Positions 1-4,960 of a stretch of 6,583 nucleotides of DNA are shown here, in pieces. Positions within the stretch are counted from its first letter, which is position 1; each line of letters starts with the position of its first letter. Position numbers and translations under genes: made by a program. Source of the stretch: a bacterium (GTDB taxonomy: Bacteria; Bacillota_I; Bacilli_A; RF39; UBA660); NCBI GenBank assembly GCA_014846175.1, contig RKAV01000033.1:1-6583 (forward strand), given 5' to 3'. Below the pieces are notes generated by a model, which saw nothing but the letters and a program-made list of their open reading frames with translations, had not been told where the DNA came from and did no database searches.

Positions 1-443
1 AAATTCTTTTTATTAGATTCATACTTCTTAGGAGTAAATGTCTTAACTTTTTTTAATACTTCACTTAGTTTATTAGTATTTCTAAGAGCTAGTATATAAC
101 CATCTTTTTCAAATTCATCTACTATTTGTTTTTGATGATCATTAGTATGTTCTTTATATTTAGAAAGTCTAGGAGATGCTATTACTTTTTTATTATTAGA
201 AAGAGCTGTTAAAATACTACCTACTCCTCCATGTGTAATTATTAAAGAAGCATTTTTCATATATTCTTCAAACTCATCTTTAGGAATAGTATCAAATATT
301 TCCATAACAGTACTTTTATATTTAGTATAACCTGCTTGTACAATTATTTTTTCTTTGATATTACCGTTTAGTTTTTCTCTTTCTACGGCTTTTAATAATC
401 TTTTAAATTGTTTATCTTGGGTACCAAGTGTTACAAAAATCAT
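1..443 (-). CDS. PssE/Cps14G (Alg13-like) glycosyltransferase catalytic subunit, 3' end cut by window edge
   Basis: This is the probable catalytic half of a two-part glycosyltransferase that adds a sugar from a UDP-sugar onto a lipid-linked saccharide at the inner membrane face. The frame opens at the ATG at 443 and stays open to base 1, giving 147 codons; PssE/Cps14G proteins are usually about 150-170 residues, so little is missing. It starts with MIFVTLGTQ and carries the GT28 C-terminal nucleotide-binding signature THGGVGS at residues 70-76. This is followed by a PRLSKYKEHTNDHQ segment (91-104) typical of this family. Its ATG overlaps the TAA of the upstream Alg14-like gene by one base (TAATG), and a G-rich Shine-Dalgarno (GGGGGGTGG, 452-460) lies inside that gene's end, so translational coupling is likely. 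The sugar transferred cannot be read from the sequence. Family assignment is confident; the exact product is not known. Confidence 0.9.
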   Translation of the reverse strand, partial: MIFVTLGTQDKQFKRLLKAVEREKLNGNIKEKIIVQAGYTKYKSTVMEIFDTIPKDEFEEYMKNASLIITHGGVGSILTALSNNKKVIASPRLSKYKEHTNDHQKQIVDEFEKDGYILALRNTNKLSEVLKKVKTFTPKKYESNKKN

Positions 444-919
444 TAGTAAATCCACCCCCCATAAGTAGCGTTTTTATAAAGTTTTAACATAGGACGCCAT
501 TGGACAATGAATAGATTTGCTATTTTAAATTTATAGAATAACTTACCTGTTACAGTTTTAGTATTAATATTAGCAAAAGTTTCAATATAAATTACTTTAC
601 TACCAAATATTCTTCCAATAGAACACATAGGTCCCGCTGTATGAGCACCTGTTGTAATAATATAGTCTGGATGATATTTAAAGTAGTAAAATAGGCTTAA
701 GAAACAATTAGCAAGTAGTTTAAATGGGTATGATAATAAATGATCTTTTGTACCATAGATTAGAAAGTTAATTCTTTTATATTTATGTTTTAAATTTCTA
801 TTAGATTTAGTATTCTCTGTTATAAGACAAGAATTATATCTTGGAAATAAATTAGCAAGTTGTAAGAGTTCACTTAAATGACCTCCTGTACTAGATATAA
901 ACATTACATTCTTTTTCAT
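443..919 (-). CDS. PssD/Cps14F (Alg14-like) glycosyltransferase membrane subunit
   Basis: This is the partner of the adjacent PssE-like protein. In the Alg13/Alg14 arrangement, the Alg14-type subunit anchors the complex to the membrane and binds the acceptor lipid, while the Alg13-type subunit supplies catalysis. The 158-residue product has the usual family length. It begins with a beta strand and glycine turn (FISSTGGHLSEL, residues 7-18), has a hydrophobic amphipathic stretch around 62-82, and shows the conserved TTGAHTAGP motif at 89-97 followed by KVIYIETFA (108-116). It ends FIVQWRPM...ATYGGWIY, also typical. The ATG at 919 is supported by an AGAGGTAA ribosome binding site (923-930) that overlaps the TAG of the upstream GT4 gene. 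It lies 9 nt after that gene and overlaps the next by 1 nt, which indicates one operon for exopolysaccharide or capsule synthesis. The sugar and acceptor are not determinable. Confidence 0.92.
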   Translation of the reverse strand: MKKNVMFISSTGGHLSELLQLANLFPRYNSCLITENTKSNRNLKHKYKRINFLIYGTKDHLLSYPFKLLANCFLSLFYYFKYHPDYIITTGAHTAGPMCSIGRIFGSKVIYIETFANINTKTVTGKLFYKFKIANLFIVQWRPMLKLYKNATYGGWIY

Positions 920-922
920 ATA

Positions 923-930
923 TTACCTCT
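923..930 (-). promoter_or_regulatory. Ribosome binding site of the Alg14-like gene, overlapping upstream stop codon
   Basis: AGAGGTAA lies a few bases before the ATG at 919. Its first two bases belong to the TAG stop (929-931) of the GT4 gene, so ribosomes finishing the GT4 gene end on the next gene's binding site. This supports coupled translation and the chosen start. Confidence 0.7.
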
Positions 931-2071
931 ATTTGTTAATTATTTTTAACCATTGTTCTAATACTTTATCTTTACTATAGTTTTTAATCTTACGTCTTCC
1001 AGCACTACCTAATTCTTTTCTCTTTTCTTGATCATTTATTAAATCATTTATCTTATTAACCATCATTTTGTTATTACGATGTCTTATTAAATAACCATCT
1101 CTTCCAGAAGTAATAATTTCCTTAGCACCTTCTGCACTATCAAAAGCAAGACAAGGTAGTCCATTACTCATCGCTTCTAGTAATACTATTCCAAAAGATT
1201 CAGTATAACTTGTCATAACATAAATTGATGACTTATGCATAATATTGTTAATATAATCACTATTTTGAAAACCATGAAGAGTTACTTTATCTATTAAATT
1301 ATTATTTTTAATATAAGCATCTAATACTTCTCTTTCTTTTCCATCTCCTATTATATCAAGTACCCAATCAGGATTTTTCTTCACTACTTCTTTATATATT
1401 TCTAATAAAGAAAGGTATCCTTTTTCTTTAGATAATCTTCCAACACTTACTATTCTCTTAGCAGTTAAAGGACTCTTTGTCTTAGGAATATTTTCTAAAG
1501 TATTAGGTATATAGACACATTTAACTTTATATTCTAATAATTCTTTACGATAGAATCTCTGTAAATCTTTTGATACTAAAATAAAGTAATCTAATTTCTT
1601 AGCACTTGCTACAACATCCATAGCATATTTCATATCATTATGATAGTGATTATGCTCCCAGCCTATTTTTAAAACCTTATCTTTAGCATAAAGACCTACT
1701 AAATCATTAAATAATACTCTAGTAGAAATAATTACATCAGCATCTGTTTCTTTTATATAGTTAATTACTTCCTTACGTCTTAAGTGAAGAATCTTAAGAC
1801 TTTTAATACTTTCTTTAATAAATGCAATTGGTCTTACTTTTTTAAGAGATTCTCTCCATTCTTTTTCATTACTTTTAATACCTTTTTCAAGTAGATATTT
1901 TACTTTTATTTTATCATCTAAAGGAAATACTGGTTTATCATAAAGTTCATAAACGGAAGCTATTTCAACTTCTATATCAGCTGTAGTTGCTAATAAGTTA
2001 GCAAGAGTTGAAATAGATTTTTCTATTCCACCATAACCTAGATGTAATGCTATAATTGATATTTTCTTCAT
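929..2071 (-). CDS. GT4-family glycosyltransferase (surface polysaccharide)
   Basis: This is a retaining GT-B fold glycosyltransferase of family 4, likely acting at the cytoplasmic membrane on a capsule, exopolysaccharide or glycolipid precursor. The 380 residues match the usual family length. The N-terminal half has the GGIEKSI acceptor-side loop (residues 14-20). The C-terminal nucleotide-sugar domain begins near VSVGRLSKEKG (208-218), followed by IIGDGKER (240-247) and the donor-binding EX7E motif with E291 and E299 inside ESFGIVLLE, then NGLPCLAFD (303-311). The ATG at 2071 has a purine-rich Shine-Dalgarno (AAGGGTGG, 2076-2083) about 5-7 bases upstream. It is the first gene after an intrinsic terminator and leads the Alg14/Alg13-like pair, so it is probably the first gene of this transcript. 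The donor sugar cannot be inferred; galactosyl-, glucosyl- and N-acetylglucosaminyl-transferases all share these motifs. Confidence 0.93.
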   Translation of the reverse strand: MKKISIIALHLGYGGIEKSISTLANLLATTADIEVEIASVYELYDKPVFPLDDKIKVKYLLEKGIKSNEKEWRESLKKVRPIAFIKESIKSLKILHLRRKEVINYIKETDADVIISTRVLFNDLVGLYAKDKVLKIGWEHNHYHNDMKYAMDVVASAKKLDYFILVSKDLQRFYRKELLEYKVKCVYIPNTLENIPKTKSPLTAKRIVSVGRLSKEKGYLSLLEIYKEVVKKNPDWVLDIIGDGKEREVLDAYIKNNNLIDKVTLHGFQNSDYINNIMHKSSIYVMTSYTESFGIVLLEAMSNGLPCLAFDSAEGAKEIITSGRDGYLIRHRNNKMMVNKINDLINDQEKRKELGSAGRRKIKNYSKDKVLEQWLKIINK

Positions 2072-2075
2072 CCTA

Positions 2076-2083
2076 CCACCCTT
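2076..2083 (-). promoter_or_regulatory. Ribosome binding site of the GT4 gene
   Basis: AAGGGTGG precedes the ATG at 2071 with a short spacer and fixes that start. It is a less perfect match to AGGAGG than the other sites in the window. Confidence 0.6.
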
Positions 2084-2093
2084 TCTTATCTAT

Positions 2094-2122
2094 AGTATAT
2101 ACGAATTTCTTAAAAAGAAAAA
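2094..2122 (-). promoter_or_regulatory. Possible promoter of the glycosyltransferase operon
   Basis: A TATACT -10 box (2094-2099) lies upstream of the GT4 gene. At 17-bp spacing the -35 position is only the T-rich TTTTTC (2117-2122), inside the U-tract of the preceding terminator, so the -35 match is poor. Transcription would start near 2087, leaving a very short leader. The call rests on the -10 box, the position between a terminator and the first gene, and the absence of a better candidate. Confidence 0.4.
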
Positions 2123-2147
2123 GAAAAAACTGACAAAATATCAGTTT
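2111..2147 (-). terminator. Intrinsic terminator after the zinc-ribbon gene
   Basis: On the minus strand AAACTGA and TCAGTTT (2127-2147) form a 7-bp stem around a 7-nt loop. A long T-rich run interrupted by single C residues (about 2111-2126) follows. It lies 5 bases beyond the TAA of the zinc-ribbon gene. It separates that gene from the glycosyltransferase operon. Confidence 0.8.
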
Positions 2148-2151
2148 CTTA

Positions 2152-2331
2152 TTAATTATTATGATTATTTTCTCTTTCTGCACGTTCTTGTTTCTTCTTT
2201 TCACGGCAAGCCTTACAACGTTTAGGTTCATTAGTTAAACCTTTCATTTGATAAAACTCTTGTTCTCCAGCAGTAAAAGTAAAATCTTCATGGCAATCAC
2301 AACATGTAATTGTCTTATCTTTAAATTCCAT
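2152..2331 (-). CDS. Small zinc-ribbon protein (zf-trcl-like)
   Basis: This 59-residue cytoplasmic protein has two CxxC knuckles, C10-x-x-C13 and C39-x-x-C42, which should bind one zinc ion. Around them are the TFTAGEQEFY (18-27) and GLTNEPKRCKACR (31-43) segments that I recognise from the 'probable zinc-ribbon domain' proteins common in Firmicutes (Pfam zf-trcl). The C-terminal tail (KKKQERAERENNHNN) is strongly charged and polar. The function of the family is not established; binding of nucleic acid or ribosome is only a guess from the basic tail. The ATG at 2331 is fixed by an excellent AAAGGAGAGG site (2337-2346), and the TAA is at 2152-2154. It has its own strong promoter upstream and an intrinsic terminator directly downstream, so it is probably monocistronic. 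C11, next to C10, is an extra cysteine. Confidence 0.88.
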   Translation of the reverse strand: MEFKDKTITCCDCHEDFTFTAGEQEFYQMKGLTNEPKRCKACREKKKQERAERENNHNN

Positions 2332-2455
2332 CTAAACCTCTCCTTTCCACAACAATTGGACCAGTATAGAAATCAATAATAATCCAAAAATTGAAAGGTC
2401 AATATAGAATTCTTATAATTTTTATATATGTCCAGTGAATCTACTTCACAACTAA
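2332..2455 (-). other. Roughly 120-nt untranslated leader of the zinc-ribbon gene
   Basis: Between the promoter and the gene there is no start codon followed by a meaningful frame. Small possible helices are present: GTGAA/TTCAC just after the predicted start (2439-2453), and a CAATT...GGA segment that could pair, with a bulge, to TCCAATTG further down. A competing GACC/GGTC pairing overlaps the latter. None matches a riboswitch or leader class that I recognise. Confidence 0.35.
2337..2346 (-). promoter_or_regulatory. Strong ribosome binding site of the zinc-ribbon gene
   Basis: AAAGGAGAGG sits about 5 bases before the ATG at 2331 and is among the best Shine-Dalgarno matches in the window. 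It fixes the start of this 59-residue gene. Confidence 0.8.
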
Positions 2456-2484
2456 ATTATACTATAAAGACTACTTTAATGCAA
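2456..2484 (-). promoter_or_regulatory. Strong housekeeping-type promoter for the zinc-ribbon gene
   Basis: TTGCAT (-35, 2479-2484) and a perfect TATAAT (-10, 2456-2461) are separated by exactly 17 bp. The expected start is near 2449, which gives a leader of about 118 nt before the ATG at 2331. The -35 box begins 17 bases after the stop codon of the BspA-like gene. No convincing terminator separates them, so some read-through from that gene is also possible. Confidence 0.8.
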
Positions 2485-2500
2485 ACACTTTATTCACCCT

Positions 2501-4732
2501 TTACACAACAGTTACATGGTCTGTTCCACAATTAGTAAACATATCTTCAACAGTTGTTGCACTTCCTATTACCCACTTATTACTTACTTTAATATTAGTA
2601 AGATTAGTTGTTTGTTTAAACATGCCACCCATTTTTGTGGCTTTTGACGTATCGAAGCTACTTAAATCAAGATTAGTTAAACTATCACAACTAGAAAACA
2701 TACTTACCATACTAATTACTTTTGATGTATCAAAACTACTTAAATCAAGGGAAGTTAAACTACGACAGGCGAAAAACATAGCAGTCATATCTGTTACTTT
2801 TGATGTATCAAAGCTACTTAAATCAAGAGAAGTTAAACTTCCACAACTGTTAAACATTTGAGCCATATTAGTAACACCTTTGGTTATAACATTATTTAAA
2901 TTAATAGTTTCTAAGTGGTTGCTTGCAACAAATGCCTGTTCCATATCAGCGTTTGTAAAATCAGCCCCACTTAAATTAACCTTTCGCGTACCAGATACAA
3001 ATATTGAACGCAACTTTGTATTTCTAAAATTGGCATTTGATAAATCTATTTCAGGTATTCCATAAAAGAAATGTTGAAGTGAAGTAAGACCCTCAAAATT
3101 TGTACTTTTCATATCAACTTTCAAGTCGTTTTTAATACTATATAAAATAGTTTCTTCAAAATTTGAATTAGAAAAATCAAAATTATTCATATTTAGATAT
3201 AATAAACTAGTGCAATCAACAATAGAAGACATATTAGTTACTTTTGACGTATTAAAGTTACTTAAATCTAAACTTTTTAATTTTGGACAATAGCCAAACA
3301 TAGAAGACATATTAGTTACTTTTGATGTATTAAAACTAGTTACGTTAATTTCTTCCAAATTAGTACATCCATAAAACATACTAGCCATGTTTGTTACACT
3401 AGAGGTATCAAAATTAGTTAAATTAATTTCTTTTAATTTATCACATCTACTAAACATAAAACTCATATCTGTAACATCATTTGTTATGGCATTGCTTAAA
3501 TTAATACTTATCAAATCACAATAAGAATTTGTATCAAATAATTTTTTCAAATTAGTACCAGTAAAATTTGCACCACTCAAATCTAAGCTTGATATAAATC
3601 TAAATAAATCAGAAAAATTACTTAAGTTTTCAAAATTAGCATTTTTCATACTAACTTTTATATTTTCACTCGTGTTATAAAATAATACTCCAGGAGTAGT
3701 CAATTTTGAAAAATTAAAATTTTCCATATTGAGATCAGCTAAACTACTACAATTAATAAACATACTATCCATATTAGTAGTAAATGATGTATCTAAATTA
3801 GATAAATCTATAGTTTTAACATTTGTAAATCCAAGAAAATAGTTTTTCATACTTTCATTAGCTATGATACCATTTCTTCCACCAATAGTTAATTTATAAG
3901 TACCTGCTCCTGTTCCATCATCTTCGATATAAGCCATTACTGATTTATTTTGTTCATCTGATACATCAAAACTAGCAAGTGCTGTTGCTGGTACTATATT
4001 ATCTTTCTTAGTAGTAATACTAGTTATCTTCTCTTTATATTCTGCTGTATGAAAATCAGTTTCTGGTAGAGAAGACTGATTAGGCATCATATAAGCCTTT
4101 AATGTACCACCTTGAGGCATAGATTCACTTGTTACCTTACCATATACATTTATTCTAATAGAAAACTTTAAATCTCCTCCATCTCCTTGGGGATTATAAT
4201 TTTCATCTACATACATTCTTAATCTATATTTAGTATTAAGTGATTCACCGGTAGTATTTCTTTCTAAACTCATCATACCACTTGGTTTACCTGTATATTG
4301 ATTAGCACTACTTGTTTTAAATGTCTTAGGCGCCATTACTTCTGTTTCTGTTCCATCACTATTTATCTTTGTTAAATATAACTTTATATGCTTTCCATCT
4401 ATCTTCTTTGCAGTAGAAGATGTTACATCTTCTGCTGCTATTTCATAATTAACAGCAGTACTTCCTTTGATATTACTTAGTACTGTAAAATCAAAGTACT
4501 CACCTTCTGTTAATCTTTTCTTTCCTGTTGCATCTGTTGTTGGTAAGGCTTTGTTTATACTAATTACATTACTTGATTCTTTATATTCCATTGATATAAC
4601 ACCTGTTGTTATAGTATTTAGTTTTTCTCCACTTCCTATAAAGGTGAATGCTGCATAACTTACTCCCATTACCATAAGCACTAGTAAAAATACTAGTCCT
4701 ATTGATATTAATAATTGCTTTTTCTTATCCAT
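2501..4732 (-). CDS. Secreted TasA/CalY-like plus BspA-type leucine-rich repeat surface protein
   Basis: This 743-residue exported protein is a probable adhesin or matrix component. Residues 1-27 form a signal peptide (KKK, hydrophobic core, then SYA before AF). The Ala-Phe start of the mature chain resembles SipW-processed TasA/camelysin. Residues 28-200 look like the TasA-type beta-sandwich, with ITTGVISMEY, EGEYFDFTV and YRLRMYVDENYN...VNVYGKV. After a linker comes the BspA entry region (about 252-300, with FDVS, VMAYIEDD and YKLTIGGRNGIIAN). DUF285 repeats then run to the C-terminus, with the core DLSSFDTSKVTDMxxMFxxC and cysteines at 430, 456, 482, 630, 656 and 682 spaced by 26 residues. 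Two blocks (334-427 and 513-627) are a diverged duplication. No LPXTG motif, C-terminal membrane segment or wall-binding repeat is visible. The ATG at 4732 has a TAGGAGT site (4741-4747). Domain identity is confident; ligand and role are not known. Confidence 0.9.
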   Translation of the reverse strand: MDKKKQLLISIGLVFLLVLMVMGVSYAAFTFIGSGEKLNTITTGVISMEYKESSNVISINKALPTTDATGKKRLTEGEYFDFTVLSNIKGSTAVNYEIAAEDVTSSTAKKIDGKHIKLYLTKINSDGTETEVMAPKTFKTSSANQYTGKPSGMMSLERNTTGESLNTKYRLRMYVDENYNPQGDGGDLKFSIRINVYGKVTSESMPQGGTLKAYMMPNQSSLPETDFHTAEYKEKITSITTKKDNIVPATALASFDVSDEQNKSVMAYIEDDGTGAGTYKLTIGGRNGIIANESMKNYFLGFTNVKTIDLSNLDTSFTTNMDSMFINCSSLADLNMENFNFSKLTTPGVLFYNTSENIKVSMKNANFENLSNFSDLFRFISSLDLSGANFTGTNLKKLFDTNSYCDLISINLSNAITNDVTDMSFMFSRCDKLKEINLTNFDTSSVTNMASMFYGCTNLEEINVTSFNTSKVTNMSSMFGYCPKLKSLDLSNFNTSKVTNMSSIVDCTSLLYLNMNNFDFSNSNFEETILYSIKNDLKVDMKSTNFEGLTSLQHFFYGIPEIDLSNANFRNTKLRSIFVSGTRKVNLSGADFTNADMEQAFVASNHLETINLNNVITKGVTNMAQMFNSCGSLTSLDLSSFDTSKVTDMTAMFFACRSLTSLDLSSFDTSKVISMVSMFSSCDSLTNLDLSSFDTSKATKMGGMFKQTTNLTNIKVSNKWVIGSATTVEDMFTNCGTDHVTVV
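2641..2874 (-). repeat. Three 78-bp tandem repeats (last DUF285 units of the surface protein)
   Basis: Units start at 2641, 2719 and 2797 on the plus strand, each 78 bp, or exactly 26 codons. About the first 43 bases of each unit are nearly identical, differing at only a few positions, while the rest varies more. They encode the DLSSFDTSK(V/A) strand-turn repeats. The high DNA identity suggests recent duplication or ongoing gene conversion. Confidence 0.85.
2852..3196 (-). repeat. Composite super-module, copy 2 (residues 513-627)
   Basis: This block runs LNMNNFDFS, then LKVDMKSTNFEGL, IDLSNANF, and INLNNVITKGVTNMAQMF, parallel to copy 1. It carries one extra segment of about 21 residues (VNLSGADFTNADMEQAF and flanks) that copy 1 lacks. 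Confidence 0.65.
3241..3474 (-). repeat. Three older 78-bp tandem repeats (middle DUF285 units)
   Basis: Units start at 3241, 3319 and 3397, again with exact 78-bp spacing, each opening with a variant of (a)cttttgacgtatta. They encode the N(F)xTSxVTNM repeats around residues 420-497. They are clearly more diverged from each other than the 2641-2874 set, which points to an older expansion. Confidence 0.75.
3452..3733 (-). repeat. Composite super-module, copy 1 (residues 334-427)
   Basis: This block runs LNMENFNFS, then IKVSMKNANFENL, LDLSGANF, and INLSNAITNDVTDMSFMF. The same order of distinct segments recurs at 2852-3196. The middle of the block is not standard DUF285 but has A-(N/D)-F/L pentapeptide-like motifs. 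Confidence 0.65.
4133..4651 (-). other. TasA/camelysin-like N-terminal domain
   Basis: Residues 28-200 of the surface protein show the pattern of SipW-dependent fibre proteins: AFTFIGSGEKLNTITTG right after the cleavage site, then EGEYFDFTVLSNIKG, a loop with LYLTKI, and the closing RLRMYVDENYN and FSIRINVYGKV strands. In TasA/CalY this fold assembles into extracellular fibres. Whether this version polymerises is not known. Confidence 0.7.
4652..4732 (-). other. Signal peptide of the TasA/BspA-like protein (SipW-type)
   Basis: This is a positively charged start (MDKKK) followed by a long hydrophobic core (about residues 8-22) and a small-residue cleavage site, V-S-Y-A before A-F. Predicted cleavage is between residues 27 and 28. 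The mature N-terminus of Bacillus TasA also begins with Ala-Phe and is processed by the ER-type peptidase SipW; the same route here is inferred. No SipW gene is in the window. Confidence 0.8.
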
Positions 4733-4740
4733 TTTATACT

Positions 4741-4747
4741 ACTCCTA
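4741..4747 (-). promoter_or_regulatory. Ribosome binding site of the surface-protein gene
   Basis: TAGGAGT lies upstream of the ATG at 4732 with about 9 bases between them, and it supports that start rather than any later Met. Confidence 0.7.
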
Positions 4748-4757
4748 TTCTATAGAT

Positions 4758-4785
4758 ACTATAACAAAAAAAAGTAGTTACACAA
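4758..4785 (-). promoter_or_regulatory. Candidate promoter of the surface-protein gene, overlapping a terminator
   Basis: TATAGT (4758-4763) preceded after 16 bp by TTGTGT (4780-4785) is the only reasonable pair between the terminator and the gene. The -35 box falls in the loop and stem of the terminator at 4766-4794 and the spacer contains its U-tract. The predicted leader is only about 20 nt. The match is moderate. Confidence 0.4.
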
Positions 4786-4794
4786 CCACTTTTT
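4766..4794 (-). terminator. Second of two tandem intrinsic terminators
   Basis: On the minus strand AAAAAGTGGTT and AACTACTTTTT (4769-4794) form an 11-bp stem with one G-U pair around a GTGT loop. Eight T residues (4766-4773) close the structure. It separates the 50-residue gene from the surface-protein gene. On the plus strand the T-run is shorter, so activity is expected mainly on the minus strand. Confidence 0.85.
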
Positions 4795-4795
4795 C

Positions 4796-4827
4796 AAAAA
4801 AAGATGACTACATCATCATGTCATCTT
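4796..4827 (-). terminator. First tandem terminator, containing the stop codon of the 50-residue gene
   Basis: On the minus strand AAGATGAC (4820-4827) pairs with GTCATCTT (4801-4808), a perfect 8-bp stem around an 11-nt loop, followed by a run of seven T (4796-4802). The TAG at 4808-4810 is at the loop/stem boundary, so the upstream arm is coding sequence. Confidence 0.7.
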
Positions 4828-4960
4828 CTAAATCATAAATTGATGCAATCATCTTGTGTTTTAAACTTTCTAGTTTAGCAGGATTATTTTTGAAATATAA
4901 ATACATTCCACCAGATATTCCTGCCATAATTGATAAAGATATCATCATTTTTTTACTCAT
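4808..4960 (-). CDS. Small single-pass membrane protein, 50 residues, unknown function
   Basis: I do not recognise this gene. It encodes 50 residues beginning MSKKMM, with a hydrophobic, glycine-containing segment (about 6-23, ISLSIMAGISGGMYLYF) that could cross the membrane once. A polar stretch NNPAKLESLKHKM follows, and the tail is acidic and methionine-rich (YDLEDDMMM). The short Lys-Lys start before the membrane segment and the charged C-terminal region would suit a small membrane-anchored protein, with the tail orientation uncertain. Evidence that it is real: a near-perfect AGGGAGG site (4970-4976) 9 bases before the ATG at 4960, an extended -10 promoter in front, and two intrinsic terminators behind. 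It starts 40 bases after the RecD2 stop. Its start codon lies within an inverted repeat (4954-4992), suggesting translational control. Confidence 0.75.
   Translation of the reverse strand: MSKKMMISLSIMAGISGGMYLYFKNNPAKLESLKHKMIASIYDLEDDMMM

Noticed and set aside
2411..2430. Short palindromic AT-rich segment around AGAATTCT in the zinc-ribbon leader
   Set aside because: It is too short and AT-rich to distinguish from chance; no operator family recognised.
2622..2861. Plus-strand open frame of 79 codons with an apparent internal repeat
   Set aside because: It is antisense to the DUF285 repeats; its repetition (TFDVSKLLKS) simply mirrors the 78-bp units of the minus-strand gene, and it has no ribosome site.
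2641..2874. CRISPR-like spacing of conserved 43-bp cores and variable remainders
   Set aside because: The period is exactly 26 codons, the variable parts are homologous coding sequence, and the frame encodes DUF285 repeats, so this is a protein repeat.
2880..3065. Plus-strand open frame of 61 codons
   Set aside because: It is the shadow of the surface-protein gene, with no ribosome site, promoter or recognisable product.
4467..4658. Plus-strand open frame of 63 codons with hydrophobic stretches
   Set aside because: It lies antisense to the TasA-like domain and part of the signal peptide; hydrophobicity is expected from the complementary strand and no start signal is present.
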